This document shows positions 16,667-25,400 of a DNA stretch of 43,518 nt, piece by piece. Below the pieces are notes generated by a model. The model worked only from the letters and a program-made list of their open reading frames with translations, did not search any database and was not told where the DNA came from. Position numbers and translations under genes: made by a program. Origin of the DNA: Acaricomes phytoseiuli DSM 14247 (GTDB lineage Bacteria; Actinomycetota; Actinomycetes; Actinomycetales; Micrococcaceae). Every line of letters begins with the position of its first letter. The first letter of the stretch is position 1. The stretch covers positions 1 to 43,518 of the forward strand of contig NZ_AQXM01000046.1 of assembly GCF_000376245.1 (NCBI RefSeq). The letters are read 5' to 3'.

Positions 16667-17398
16667 ATGGAGTTCATGGTCAATGGCCGTAATCTCACTG
16701 TTTCGGACCGTTTCCGCGAATATGCTGCGGAGAAGATCTCTAAACTGGAACCTCTGACCGACCGTGCGCAGCGAGTAGATGCGAAGGTCTCCCAGCAGCC
16801 CAATGCCAGGGTGGCGGACACCCAGCTCAAGGTGGAGATCACAGTGATCGGACGCGGGCCGGTGATCCGGGCAGAGGCACAGGCAGCGGATAAATTCGCA
16901 GCCTTCGACGCTGCTTACAGCAAGCTTCTGGAGCGCTTGCGCAGAGCCAAGGACAAGCGAAAGAGCCACCACGGCAGGCACACTCCCAAAGCGGTGAGCG
17001 AGGCCACCGCGGGGCTGGATGCGCCCTTGGCCGGGTCCGCTGCAGGGCCATTGCTAGGTAGTAGTGACGATCCGCAGGAGCTGATCGCAGCCGATGCCCA
17101 GAGGCCTTACGACCTCGATCAAGACCTGCCGGCCGGAGATTCTCCCGTGCTCATCCGCCGCAAAGTCTTTCCCGCAGCGGTGATGAACGTAGACGATGCG
17201 GTGGATAATATGGAGCTCGTCGGCCATGACTTCTATCTTTTCATCGATACCGAGACCAAGGCACCATCAGTGGTGTACCGTCGCCGGGGCTGGAGCTACG
17301 GGGTGATCAGCCTCGATGAAGAATGCCCCGATTCGGATTCCGCACCCGCCGATCAGATCAGGGCTTACCGCTCGGACGACCGCGCTGCGATCGTCTGA
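16667..17398 (+). CDS. hpf: Ribosome hibernation-promoting factor, long form
   Basis: The 243-residue protein has an N-terminal S30AE/YfiA domain (about residues 1-105) starting MEFMVNGRNLTVSDRFREY and ending in a basic KDKRKSHH tail. A linker follows. The C-terminal long-HPF dimerisation domain (about 175-235) contains VIRRK-like, DNMELVGHDFYLF and YRRRGWSYGVI segments. Long HPF dimerises 70S ribosomes into inactive 100S particles in stationary phase or stress. The ATG at 16667 has GGAGGG 5-10 bases upstream; an earlier in-frame start (16601) lacks homology. Confidence 0.95.
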   Translation: MEFMVNGRNLTVSDRFREYAAEKISKLEPLTDRAQRVDAKVSQQPNARVADTQLKVEITVIGRGPVIRAEAQAADKFAAFDAAYSKLLERLRRAKDKRKSHHGRHTPKAVSEATAGLDAPLAGSAAGPLLGSSDDPQELIAADAQRPYDLDQDLPAGDSPVLIRRKVFPAAVMNVDDAVDNMELVGHDFYLFIDTETKAPSVVYRRRGWSYGVISLDEECPDSDSAPADQIRAYRSDDRAAIV

Positions 17399-17447
17399 GC
17401 ACCAGCTGCAGGCCGCCGGAACACCAGGCGGTCTCAGACTCTTATCT
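17393..17447 (+). terminator. Probable hairpin terminator overlapping the hpf stop codon
   Basis: GTCTGAG (17393-17399) pairs with CTCAGAC (17433-17439). Inside this, CCGCC (17413-17417) pairs with GGCGG (17427-17431). A T-containing tail TCTTATCT follows. The outer arm includes the hpf stop codon. The shape suits termination, but the tail is not a pure T-run. Confidence 0.4.
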
Positions 17448-17507
17448 AGTGAGAGCTAGCTGAGAGAACTAGAGGCACCCCGGCCGCAGAGTGTCGGGAA
17501 TGCCCTC

Positions 17508-17519
17508 TAGGCTGTTTCC
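17508..17519 (+). promoter_or_regulatory. Candidate -10 box implying a leaderless transcript for the YcaQ-like gene
   Basis: TAGGCT (17508-17513) fits the TANNNT -10 pattern and ends six bases before the ATG at 17520, so transcription would begin at or next to the start codon. No Shine-Dalgarno-like sequence is visible there. The -35 is not clear. Confidence 0.3.
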
Positions 17520-18791
17520 ATGACTGTTGAAGTCCTGAAGAAAAGCCCGAGCAAAAGTACCGGCCCCGAACTGAACATCGCACAGGCTCGACGGGTTGCT
17601 CTGGCTGCGCAAGGCTTGCACCGCGGGAAACCCGAACAGCCAGCCAGTGCCAGGGCTCTTGCTAAGACGTTCCGGGCTCTGCAGCTCGTCCAGATCGACT
17701 CGGTGAATGTGCTCACGCGCAGCCACTACCTGCCGTTCTTCGCCCGTTTAGGCGCTTACGATCAAGCCACCCTCGATCGACTCAGTCAGAATTCGCCGCG
17801 GAAAATGGTGGAGTACTGGGCTCACGAAGCGAGCTTCATCCGGCCCGAGCATTTCGCGGACCTCCGTTTATGGCAGCGGCGCAACTGGTTCGGCGGTGCA
17901 CTGGAAGAAGAGCTGGAACGGCCGCTGACGGGCCGGATCCTCGATGCGCTCGCCGCGGGGCGCCCCATGACCGCTCGACAGCTGCGTCAGCGGCTCGGCG
18001 AGGACGATCCCGTGACCAAAGCGCACTGGGGCTGGAACTGGCATCCGGTGAAACAAATACTGGAGAAGCTCTTCATCGCCGGGGTAGTGGGTATAGCGGG
18101 GCGCAATGAGCAATTCGAACGCCGCTATACCCTCAGCGAACGTGTGCTCCCGGGGCTGTCTTCGTCCTCCACTGCGGACCCGGATGGCGCAAGCCGACAG
18201 GAGGCGCTCTGCCGGCTGATCGATGCGGCAGCGAGTGCGCATGGTATCGGCACCGTGCGTTGTTTCGCCGACTACTTCCGCCTGCCGCTCAAGGCCAGCG
18301 CCGAGGCGGTCCGGAGACTTCAGGCCGAAGGCCGTCTCTTGCCTATAAGCGTTCCGGACTGGCCCAGCGGGGCCCCGGTATACCTGCACGAATCGGCGAG
18401 TGTGCCCAGGAAAAGCAAGGCCCGGGCGCTGCTGAGCCCTTTTGACTCCTTGATCTTCGAGCGGCGCAGACTGCAGAGCCTGTTCGGGATGCATTACCGC
18501 ATCGGCATCTACACCCCGGCGGCGCAGCGCACTCATGGATATTATGTGTTGCCGTTCCTCCTGGGCGATCAGTTGGCGGCCCGAGTGGATCTCAAAGCGG
18601 ATAGGCAAGCCGGTGTGCTGCGGGTTCAGGCGGCTTTCGCGGAGCCAGGGGCCGCCACTGACACGGCAGCCGAACTGGCCGAAGAGCTGCGGGGGATGGC
18701 CCGGTGGCTCAGTCTGGATACTGTCGTAGTAGAACAGAAAGGCGACCTCAGCGCTGCTCTAGGCCGACAGCTGGCAGCTCAGCGGGGCTGA
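17520..18791 (+). CDS. Winged-helix DNA glycosylase, YcaQ/AlkX type (HTH_42)
   Basis: The 423-residue protein belongs to the HTH_42 family of alkyl-lesion and crosslink-unhooking DNA glycosylases. Typical blocks are ARALAKTFRALQLVQIDSVN, RSHYLPFFARLG, the EYWAHEASFI segment and a late LLSPFDSLIFERRR. The QID at residues 58-60 fits the Q-hydrophobic-D catalytic motif reported for the AlkX/YcaQ subgroup, rather than Q-hydrophobic-Q of AlkZ. It probably removes bulky N-alkylated purines or interstrand crosslinks. It stands between hpf and secA and may have its own leaderless promoter. Confidence 0.88.
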   Translation: MTVEVLKKSPSKSTGPELNIAQARRVALAAQGLHRGKPEQPASARALAKTFRALQLVQIDSVNVLTRSHYLPFFARLGAYDQATLDRLSQNSPRKMVEYWAHEASFIRPEHFADLRLWQRRNWFGGALEEELERPLTGRILDALAAGRPMTARQLRQRLGEDDPVTKAHWGWNWHPVKQILEKLFIAGVVGIAGRNEQFERRYTLSERVLPGLSSSSTADPDGASRQEALCRLIDAAASAHGIGTVRCFADYFRLPLKASAEAVRRLQAEGRLLPISVPDWPSGAPVYLHESASVPRKSKARALLSPFDSLIFERRRLQSLFGMHYRIGIYTPAAQRTHGYYVLPFLLGDQLAARVDLKADRQAGVLRVQAAFAEPGAATDTAAELAEELRGMARWLSLDTVVVEQKGDLSAALGRQLAAQRG

Positions 18792-18902
18792 GTACAGACT
18801 GTCCGGCGATGATCTGCAGCCTGTGCGGTTTCGCCGAGGGGGAACTGGAAACAGGGCTAGACGCTATCTCACGTAGACTGATCTCACAGCAGCCTGGGAG
18901 CT

Positions 18903-18930
18903 TTGCGGAATGCTGGAATTTTCCTAGGCT
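18903..18930 (+). promoter_or_regulatory. Candidate sigma-A-type promoter upstream of secA
   Basis: TTGCGG (18903-18908) and TAGGCT (18925-18930) are separated by 16 bases, a reasonable housekeeping -35/-10 pair for an actinobacterium. This would give a leader of about 65 bases before the secA GTG at 19002. Identified by eye only. Confidence 0.4.
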
Positions 18931-19001
18931 GAGAACTGATGTGTTCGATTTGGAACTAACGAGCGCCCGTGAGTGGGCTGATGCCAACAGGAGCATGAAC
19001 C

Positions 19002-21797
19002 GTGCCATCAATGCTTGAAAAGATCCTCCGTACAGGCGATCGCAAGACGCTCAAGCGCCTGCATGTCTATGCGGATGCGATCAACGCGCTCGAAGATACT
19101 TTTCAGACCTTCACGGACGCTGAGCTCCGCGAGGAGACTGAGAAGCTCAAAGAACGCCATGCCGACGGGGAGCACCTGGACGATCTGCTCCCGGAAGCTT
19201 TCGCGGTCGTCCGGGAAGGCGCCTCCAGGACACTGGGTCTGCGGCACTTCGACGTCCAGCTCATGGGCGGCGCGGCTTTGCATCTCGGCAATATCGCCGA
19301 GATGAAGACCGGTGAGGGGAAAACCCTGGTGGCCACTTCCCCGGCATACCTCAACGCCTTGACCGGCAAAGGTGTGCACGTCATCACGGTCAATGACTAC
19401 TTGGCCAGCTACCAGTCGGAGCTGATGGGGCGCGTCTACCGGTTCCTGGGACTGACCAGCGGCTGCATCCTGTCGCAGCAGGATCCGGCCGAACGCAGGC
19501 TCCAGTACGCTGCGGATATCACGTACGGCACTAATAACGAATTCGGTTTCGATTACCTGCGCGACAATATGGCTTGGAGCTCTGAGGAACTTGTCCAGCG
19601 AGGCCATAACTTCGCCATTGTGGATGAGGTCGACTCGATTCTCATCGATGAGGCGCGTACTCCGCTCATCATCTCCGGGCCGGCCAGCGGCGATGCCAAC
19701 CGCTGGTACGGCGAATTTGCCAAGGTCGTTCTGCGGCTGGATCCGGAGACCGACTACGAGATCGATGAGAAGAAACGCACCGTGGGCGTTCTGGAGCCGG
19801 GTATCGGGAAGGTCGAGGACTACCTCGGCATCAGCAACCTCTACGAATCCGCGAATACTCCGCTCATCGGCTTTCTGAACAACGCGATCAAAGCCAAGGA
19901 GCTGTTCAAGCGAGACAAGGATTATGTGATCCTCGATGGCGAAATCCTGATCGTCGACGAGCACACCGGCCGTATCCTTGCGGGGCGACGCTACAACGAG
20001 GGCATGCACCAGGCGATCGAAGCTAAAGAAGGCGTCGAGATCAAGGCCGAGAACCAGACTCTCGCGACCGTCACGCTGCAGAATTACTTCCGACTGTATG
20101 ACAAGCTCGCGGGCATGACCGGTACTGCGGAGACCGAAGCCGCAGAGTTCATGAGCACTTACAAGCTTGGCGTGGTCCCCATTCCCACCAACCGGACGAT
20201 GGCCAGAATCGATCAGCCGGACAAGGTGTACAAGAACGAGATCATCAAATTTGATGCTGTTGTCGAAGATATCGCAGCGCGCCACGAGAAGGGCCAGCCC
20301 GTTCTGGTCGGCACTGTCAGCGTCGAGAAGAGCGAGTACCTCTCCAAGCAACTCGCCAAGCGCGGGATCAAGCACGATGTGCTCAACGCCAAGAATCACG
20401 CACGGGAGGCCGCGATCATCGCCCAGGCTGGGCGGAAGGGCGCGGTCACCGTGGCGACCAATATGGCCGGTCGTGGAACCGATATCATGCTGGGCGGCAA
20501 CGCCGAGTTCAATGCGGTGGCAGAGCTGGCCCGCCAGGGACTCAGCCCCGAGGAAACCCCCGAAGAATACGAGGCGGCCTGGACTGCGGCGTTCGACAAA
20601 GCCAAAGAGGACACCCAGAAAGAGCGTGACGATGTGCTCGAAGCCGGTGGCCTCTACGTGCTGGGCACCGAACGCCATGAGTCGCGACGGATCGATAACC
20701 AGCTGCGCGGTCGTTCCGGGCGTCAAGGCGACCCTGGTGAGTCGCGGTTCTATCTCTCCCTGGCCGATGACCTCATGCGCTTGTTCAACTCTGCTGCCGC
20801 AGAGCGGCTCATGGGCAGCAATGCGATGGACGATGCGCCGCTGGAGTCCAAGCTAGTCAGCCGTGCTATCGCTTCCGCCCAAGGCCAGGTTGAAGGACGC
20901 AATGCTGAGCAGCGCAAGAACGTGCTCAAATACGATGACGTGCTCAACCGGCAGCGAGAGGCTATCTACGGAGACCGGCGCCGGATCCTCGAAGGTGACG
21001 ATATGCAGGAGAAGGTGCAGTACTTCGTCGAAGACACCCTGAGCGAGGTGCTGGATGCCGCCACGAGCGAAGGTCACAGCGAATCCTGGGACTACCCCGC
21101 GCTCTGGAGCACGCTGAAAACGCTGTATCCGGTGAGTATCAGCGTCGAGGACATCGCCGAAGAAGTGGGCGGCCTTTCCCAGATCACTCCGGAAATCCTC
21201 AAGCAAGAGGTGCTTTCCGATGCCAGGGTCGCTTATGCGGCTCGGGAGGAGAGCCTCGGCAGCGAGGCGATGCGAGAGCTGGAGCGCCGTGTCGTGCTCT
21301 CGGTTCTCGGCCGCAAATGGCAGGAACACCTTTACGAGATGGACTACCTCAAAGAAGGCATCGGCCTGCGTGCGATGGCCCAGAGGGATCCGCTGGTGGA
21401 GTACCAGCGTGAAGGCTACGCCCTGTTCCAGAGCATGATGGGCGGCATCCGCGAGGAAAGCGTCAGATTCCTATACAACTTGGAAGTCCAGGTCGAGCAG
21501 CCTCCGGCGGCAAAGGTCGGTGCCCAGGCTGAGCAGCCAGGGGCTTTGATGAACAGAGTTGGTGGTGGTGCTGGTGGCACTGTGCCGGCTGACACCGCGA
21601 CGAAACTCAGCGCTCCAGGTCTGGAGAGCCCGGAGCGGCCGGCTCAGCTTCAGTTCACCGCTCCTGATTCTTCAGGGGAAGCGCAGACCCGGGTGGAGCG
21701 TCAGTCGAAACCTGGTAACTCAGCGGGTCAGCAGGCTCGGCGCCAGGGAAGTTCGAAGCAGGGCAAAGGCTCGTCGAAACGCAAGAAGCGCCGCTGA
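19002..21797 (+). CDS. secA: Preprotein translocase ATPase SecA
   Basis: The 931-residue motor protein drives export through SecYEG. Walker A is TGEGKT (103-108) and the Walker B DEVD is at 208-211. The helicase-like motifs NMAGRGTDI and [20 protein letters not shown] are present. The helical wing/scaffold region follows, then a Gln/Ser/Lys-rich tail ending SKRKKRR. The C-terminal zinc-binding cysteines of proteobacterial SecA are absent, as is usual for actinobacterial SecA1. The GTG start (19002) has AGGAG eight bases upstream; the ATG at 19011 is a less likely alternative. Confidence 0.97.
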   Translation: MPSMLEKILRTGDRKTLKRLHVYADAINALEDTFQTFTDAELREETEKLKERHADGEHLDDLLPEAFAVVREGASRTLGLRHFDVQLMGGAALHLGNIAEMKTGEGKTLVATSPAYLNALTGKGVHVITVNDYLASYQSELMGRVYRFLGLTSGCILSQQDPAERRLQYAADITYGTNNEFGFDYLRDNMAWSSEELVQRGHNFAIVDEVDSILIDEARTPLIISGPASGDANRWYGEFAKVVLRLDPETDYEIDEKKRTVGVLEPGIGKVEDYLGISNLYESANTPLIGFLNNAIKAKELFKRDKDYVILDGEILIVDEHTGRILAGRRYNEGMHQAIEAKEGVEIKAENQTLATVTLQNYFRLYDKLAGMTGTAETEAAEFMSTYKLGVVPIPTNRTMARIDQPDKVYKNEIIKFDAVVEDIAARHEKGQPVLVGTVSVEKSEYLSKQLAKRGIKHDVLNAKNHAREAAIIAQAGRKGAVTVATNMAGRGTDIMLGGNAEFNAVAELARQGLSPEETPEEYEAAWTAAFDKAKEDTQKERDDVLEAGGLYVLGTERHESRRIDNQLRGRSGRQGDPGESRFYLSLADDLMRLFNSAAAERLMGSNAMDDAPLESKLVSRAIASAQGQVEGRNAEQRKNVLKYDDVLNRQREAIYGDRRRILEGDDMQEKVQYFVEDTLSEVLDAATSEGHSESWDYPALWSTLKTLYPVSISVEDIAEEVGGLSQITPEILKQEVLSDARVAYAAREESLGSEAMRELERRVVLSVLGRKWQEHLYEMDYLKEGIGLRAMAQRDPLVEYQREGYALFQSMMGGIREESVRFLYNLEVQVEQPPAAKVGAQAEQPGALMNRVGGGAGGTVPADTATKLSAPGLESPERPAQLQFTAPDSSGEAQTRVERQSKPGNSAGQQARRQGSSKQGKGSSKRKKRR

Positions 21798-21838
21798 GGC
21801 GCATCGGGGCGAGCCCAGTCAACCGGGAGAGCCGGTTG

Positions 21839-22297
21839 TCAGCCGATCAGCAGGGCGGTCACCTTCCAGGTGCCGCCCTGCTCTTCTAGGCGCAGAGCAA
21901 GAGCCCGGCAGCGGTTCGCCTCCCGGATCACGACGCTGACCTCATAGACTCCAGGGCAGACGCAGCACGGATGCGCTGAGCCGACCCGGGCGCTGCGATA
22001 GCTGGTGTGCAGGAGATCCCCACCTCCTGCGAGCCGGGCCCGTCGGATGAGTTCCGCACGAGCGCTCAGGGCGTCCAGGGGCTGTGCTGCGAGCAGACCG
22101 CGGAGTCCTTCAGCGGCTCGGCTTCCGGCCAGAACCTCCATGGCGGCTCGTCCGATAGCCGCTGAGATGCGGCTGACCATGGCGCGTTCTGCTTTCAGCT
22201 TTTCCAGGGATTCGGGGAAGGTTATCGGTGTGGGACAGCTGCCAGGGAGCGGAGCGGTCTGGCTGTCCTGGGGTCGATCAATGCTTCGAACACTCAT
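21839..22297 (-). CDS. Rv3235-like small conserved protein
   Basis: This 152-residue soluble protein ends with the conserved pattern YEVSVVIREANRCRALALRLEEQGGTWKVTALLIG. The same pattern is seen in actinobacterial proteins named Rv3235 family, which characteristically lie next to secA. No enzymatic motif is visible. The C-terminal half looks like a small alpha/beta fold and the N-terminal part is variable. Function unknown. It is convergent with secA, and its last coding bases form a strong hairpin. It is divergent from the glutamate dehydrogenase gene. Confidence 0.75.
   Translation of the reverse strand: MSVRSIDRPQDSQTAPLPGSCPTPITFPESLEKLKAERAMVSRISAAIGRAAMEVLAGSRAAEGLRGLLAAQPLDALSARAELIRRARLAGGGDLLHTSYRSARVGSAHPCCVCPGVYEVSVVIREANRCRALALRLEEQGGTWKVTALLIG
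21849..21882. terminator. Strong hairpin between secA and Rv3235-like gene, embedded in the latter's 3' end
   Basis: AGCAGGGCGG pairs with CCGCCCTGCT (21873-21882), and inside it CACCT (21860-21864) pairs with AGGTG (21868-21872) around a 3-base loop. The result is a 15-bp stem with one bulged T. It sits just after secA and within the final codons of the convergent gene. It lacks a T-run, so its terminator role is inferred from geometry. Confidence 0.45.
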
Positions 22298-22330
22298 AAG
22301 AATTATTTTGATGAAGTAAAAATATATTGT

Positions 22331-22373
22331 CTAGATTTTTTCTGAGATGTGGATAGCGAACCAAAGAATCTAG
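22331..22373. promoter_or_regulatory. Inverted repeat in the AT-rich promoter region of glutamate dehydrogenase
   Basis: CTAGATT (22331-22337) and AATCTAG (22367-22373) form perfect 7-bp arms, with a further 3-bp match beyond one mismatch, 29 bases apart. They lie in an unusually AT-rich spacer between two divergent genes. This could be a regulator site or simply AT-rich promoter DNA. Confidence 0.3.
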
Positions 22374-22498
22374 GGCGAATAAACAAAGAATTCACCATAC
22401 GCTGTCGAGTTGAACAGAGTGTTGCCGGTGTGCGCGGGGTAGTGTCGTTTCGTAAGCTGCGAAGAAGCGGCTGGTAACTGTGATGGAGGCTTCATCCC

Positions 22499-25400
22499 AT
22501 GTCGGACTCGTCGGGTCGAACTCGTGCTGTGCTATCGGAAGATTCAGGAAAGAGCGGAGATCCGGGTACCAGCAGCAATGCCGGCACCCTGCTCAATGAT
22601 GAGACAGCCGATCGGTTCATCACCGATTACTACCAGCACATCGCGGAAGAGGATCGTGCCAAATACGATCCGGCGACTCTGCGCAATCGGGCGCTGACCC
22701 ATTATCAGCTGGCGCAGAGCCGGCAGCCCGGTGAGGCGAAGATCGCCCTGGCCAATGAGTACGACGCTCCGCGGCAACTCAGCGAGACCATCGTCTACGT
22801 GGTTACCGACGATATGCCGTTCCTGGTGGACTCGCTGACCGCGGAGATCGTCCGGCAGAAAGCTGCGATCACACTTGTCGTGCACCCGATGTTCGTGGTC
22901 AGCAGAGAACGCGATGACCACGAACTGGTCAAAGTGGACCGGGTGCCGGCTTATCTGGGTGTCGCCAGTGGAGACACCGCGGCTATGCCCGACCTTTCTG
23001 CCCTGATCGCCCCCGATCATCAGAGCTCGCATATGGAGTCCTGGATCGCCATCGAGCTGGGCCAGATTGATGAAGCGGGCCGGGCCCGCTTGCTCGAAGG
23101 TCTTCAGCGCGTTCTCGAGGACGTCCGGGCCGCGGTCGAAGACTGGCAGCCGATGCGGCAGAAAGCCCTGCAGGCCATCACCGAGCTCAGCACAGTACCG
23201 GAGGGTCAGAAGATCGGTGATCTCGCCGAAGCCGAGGAATTGTTGCGCTGGGTGGACCAGGACAACTTCACCTTTCTCGGTTACCGCGAATACAGCCTCG
23301 TGGACGAAGCCGGAGAGGATGTCCTCGCGGTCCAGGAAGGCAGCGGCCTCGGACTCCTGCGAGACCGGGAAACCGGCGCTGAGGTCCGGCATCTCACGGA
23401 GGCGGGCCAGCGCAAAGCCAGGGAGAAACGAGCCCTGGTCATCAACAAAGCGAACTCCCGCTCTACTGTGCATCGGCCCGGTTATCTGGACTACATCGGC
23501 ATCAAGACCTTTGATGCCGCCGGTAACGTCAGCGGAGAGAAACGCTTCCTAGGCCTTTTCGCCTCCACCGTTTATCACGTCTCTGCCCGTACTATCCCGG
23601 TCATCCGGACAAAGATAGAAGAAGTCCTGCGGCATTTCGGCTTCCCTCCGGATTCGCACTCCGGCAAGGATCTGCTGAGCGTTTTGGAAGCCTACCCCCG
23701 GGATGAGCTCTTCCAGATCGATGTGCCGGATCTGATCGCCGCCGCCGACGGCATCATGCGTCTTCAGGAACGGCGCCGCACCAGGCTCTTCTTGCGCCCG
23801 GACATCTACGGCCGCTTTATGTCGGCTCTGGTTTACATTCCCCGGGACCGGTACACCACCGATGTCAGGCGGCGCATCGAGGCTGAGCTGATCAGGACTT
23901 TCGATGCGGTGGGAATCGATTTTGAATCGCGGATGAGTGAATCGGCACTGGCACGGCTTTTCTTCCGGATCCGCCTGGCACCAGAATCCGATACCACCGC
24001 TGTGGATGCTCAGGCTCTGGAGCGCCGGCTCATGCGTGTGGCCCGCTCCTGGGCGGAAGGTCTCAACGAGGCCTTGGCACAGTCCGTACTGGCGGATTCC
24101 GCGCAGGACTTGGGAACGACGTGGGCCGAGGCGTTCCCCGCCAGCTATCGGGTCGATTTCGAAGTCGAAGACGCTATCGAGGACATCCGCAGATTCGAAG
24201 CGCATCACGCAGCGCAGAGTTCAAGGCAGAGCTCAAGCGAGGATGAAGGTTCTGCTGAGGACCAGGAAAGCCTGGAGCAGGAGAGCCAGGGCCAGGAGAG
24301 CCAGGGTCGGCAAGTAGCTGCCCGGCAGCCTGGGGTCAAGATCTACTTGCCAGCAGCCAGCTCCGTTGCCGGGGGCGCGGAAGGCGAGGGAAGCAACGGC
24401 CATGAACTGCACGAAGACGCCAGGCTCAAGCTCTATCTCACCGAACCGCAGAGCCTGAGTCAGATCCTGCCGTTCTTCCATCATCTAGGGCTCGAAGTCT
24501 TGGACGAGCGGCCCTTCGCCGTCACTCCCGCTGACGGCCGCGAATTCTTCCTCTACGACTTAGGGTTGAAATACCCGCAAGGTGTCGATCCGCTGGCGAC
24601 AAGTGAGCTGCTGAGCGAAGCCTTCGGCGCGGCGATGGTCGGCGCGAGCGAATCCGATTCCTTCGATCGTCTGGTTCTGGGTGAAGGCCTGCGCTGGCGG
24701 CAGGTCATGATCTTGCGAGGTTACGCCAAATACCTGCGTCAGATGGGCAATGCGAACTCCTACGAATTCGTCTCCGATACCCTGTTGGCGAATCCGGTGG
24801 TGGCGCGATCCCTGGTAGCGCTTTTCGAGGCCAGCTTCGACCCCGACCTCGATGAGACGGAGCGCGGCCAGCGGATAGACGAAGCCAGAGCTAGCCTCGA
24901 TGAGGGCCTGGAGCAGGTAGCGACTCTGGACGCGGATCGCTTGCTGCGGACCATAGCCCAGCTGATCGAGGCCACCTTGCGCACGAATTATTTCCAGGAG
25001 AAGCCTTACTTATCGGTCAAGTTCCGGCCCACCGCCATCGAAGGCCTGCCTTCGCCCAGACCTTTCGCAGAATTTTGGGTCTATTCGCCCAGGGTCGAAG
25101 GCGTGCATCTGCGCTTTGGGGAAGTCGCCCGGGGCGGTTTGCGCTGGTCTGATCGGCGCGAGGACTTTCGCACGGAGATCCTGGGCCTGGTCAAAGCCCA
25201 GATCGTCAAGAACGCCGTGATCGTACCGACCGGTGCTAAAGGAGGTTTCTTCGCTAAGCGCCTACCGGATCCGAGTGCTGATCGCGCCGCCTGGCTGGCC
25301 GAAGGCACGGAAAGCTACCGCACGTTCATCAGGGGTATGCTTGATCTCAGCGATAACGTCACGCTCACCGACAACGGTGAGGAGATCATACCTCCGGATC

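Noticed and set aside
19008-20726. Long minus-strand open frame (572 codons) opposite secA
   Set aside because: It lies wholly within secA, has no recognisable domain, and secA is unambiguous.
24278-24307. Programmed frameshift or phase-variable repeat in gdh
   Set aside because: The unit is 15 bp, so copy-number change preserves the frame; no switching is expected.
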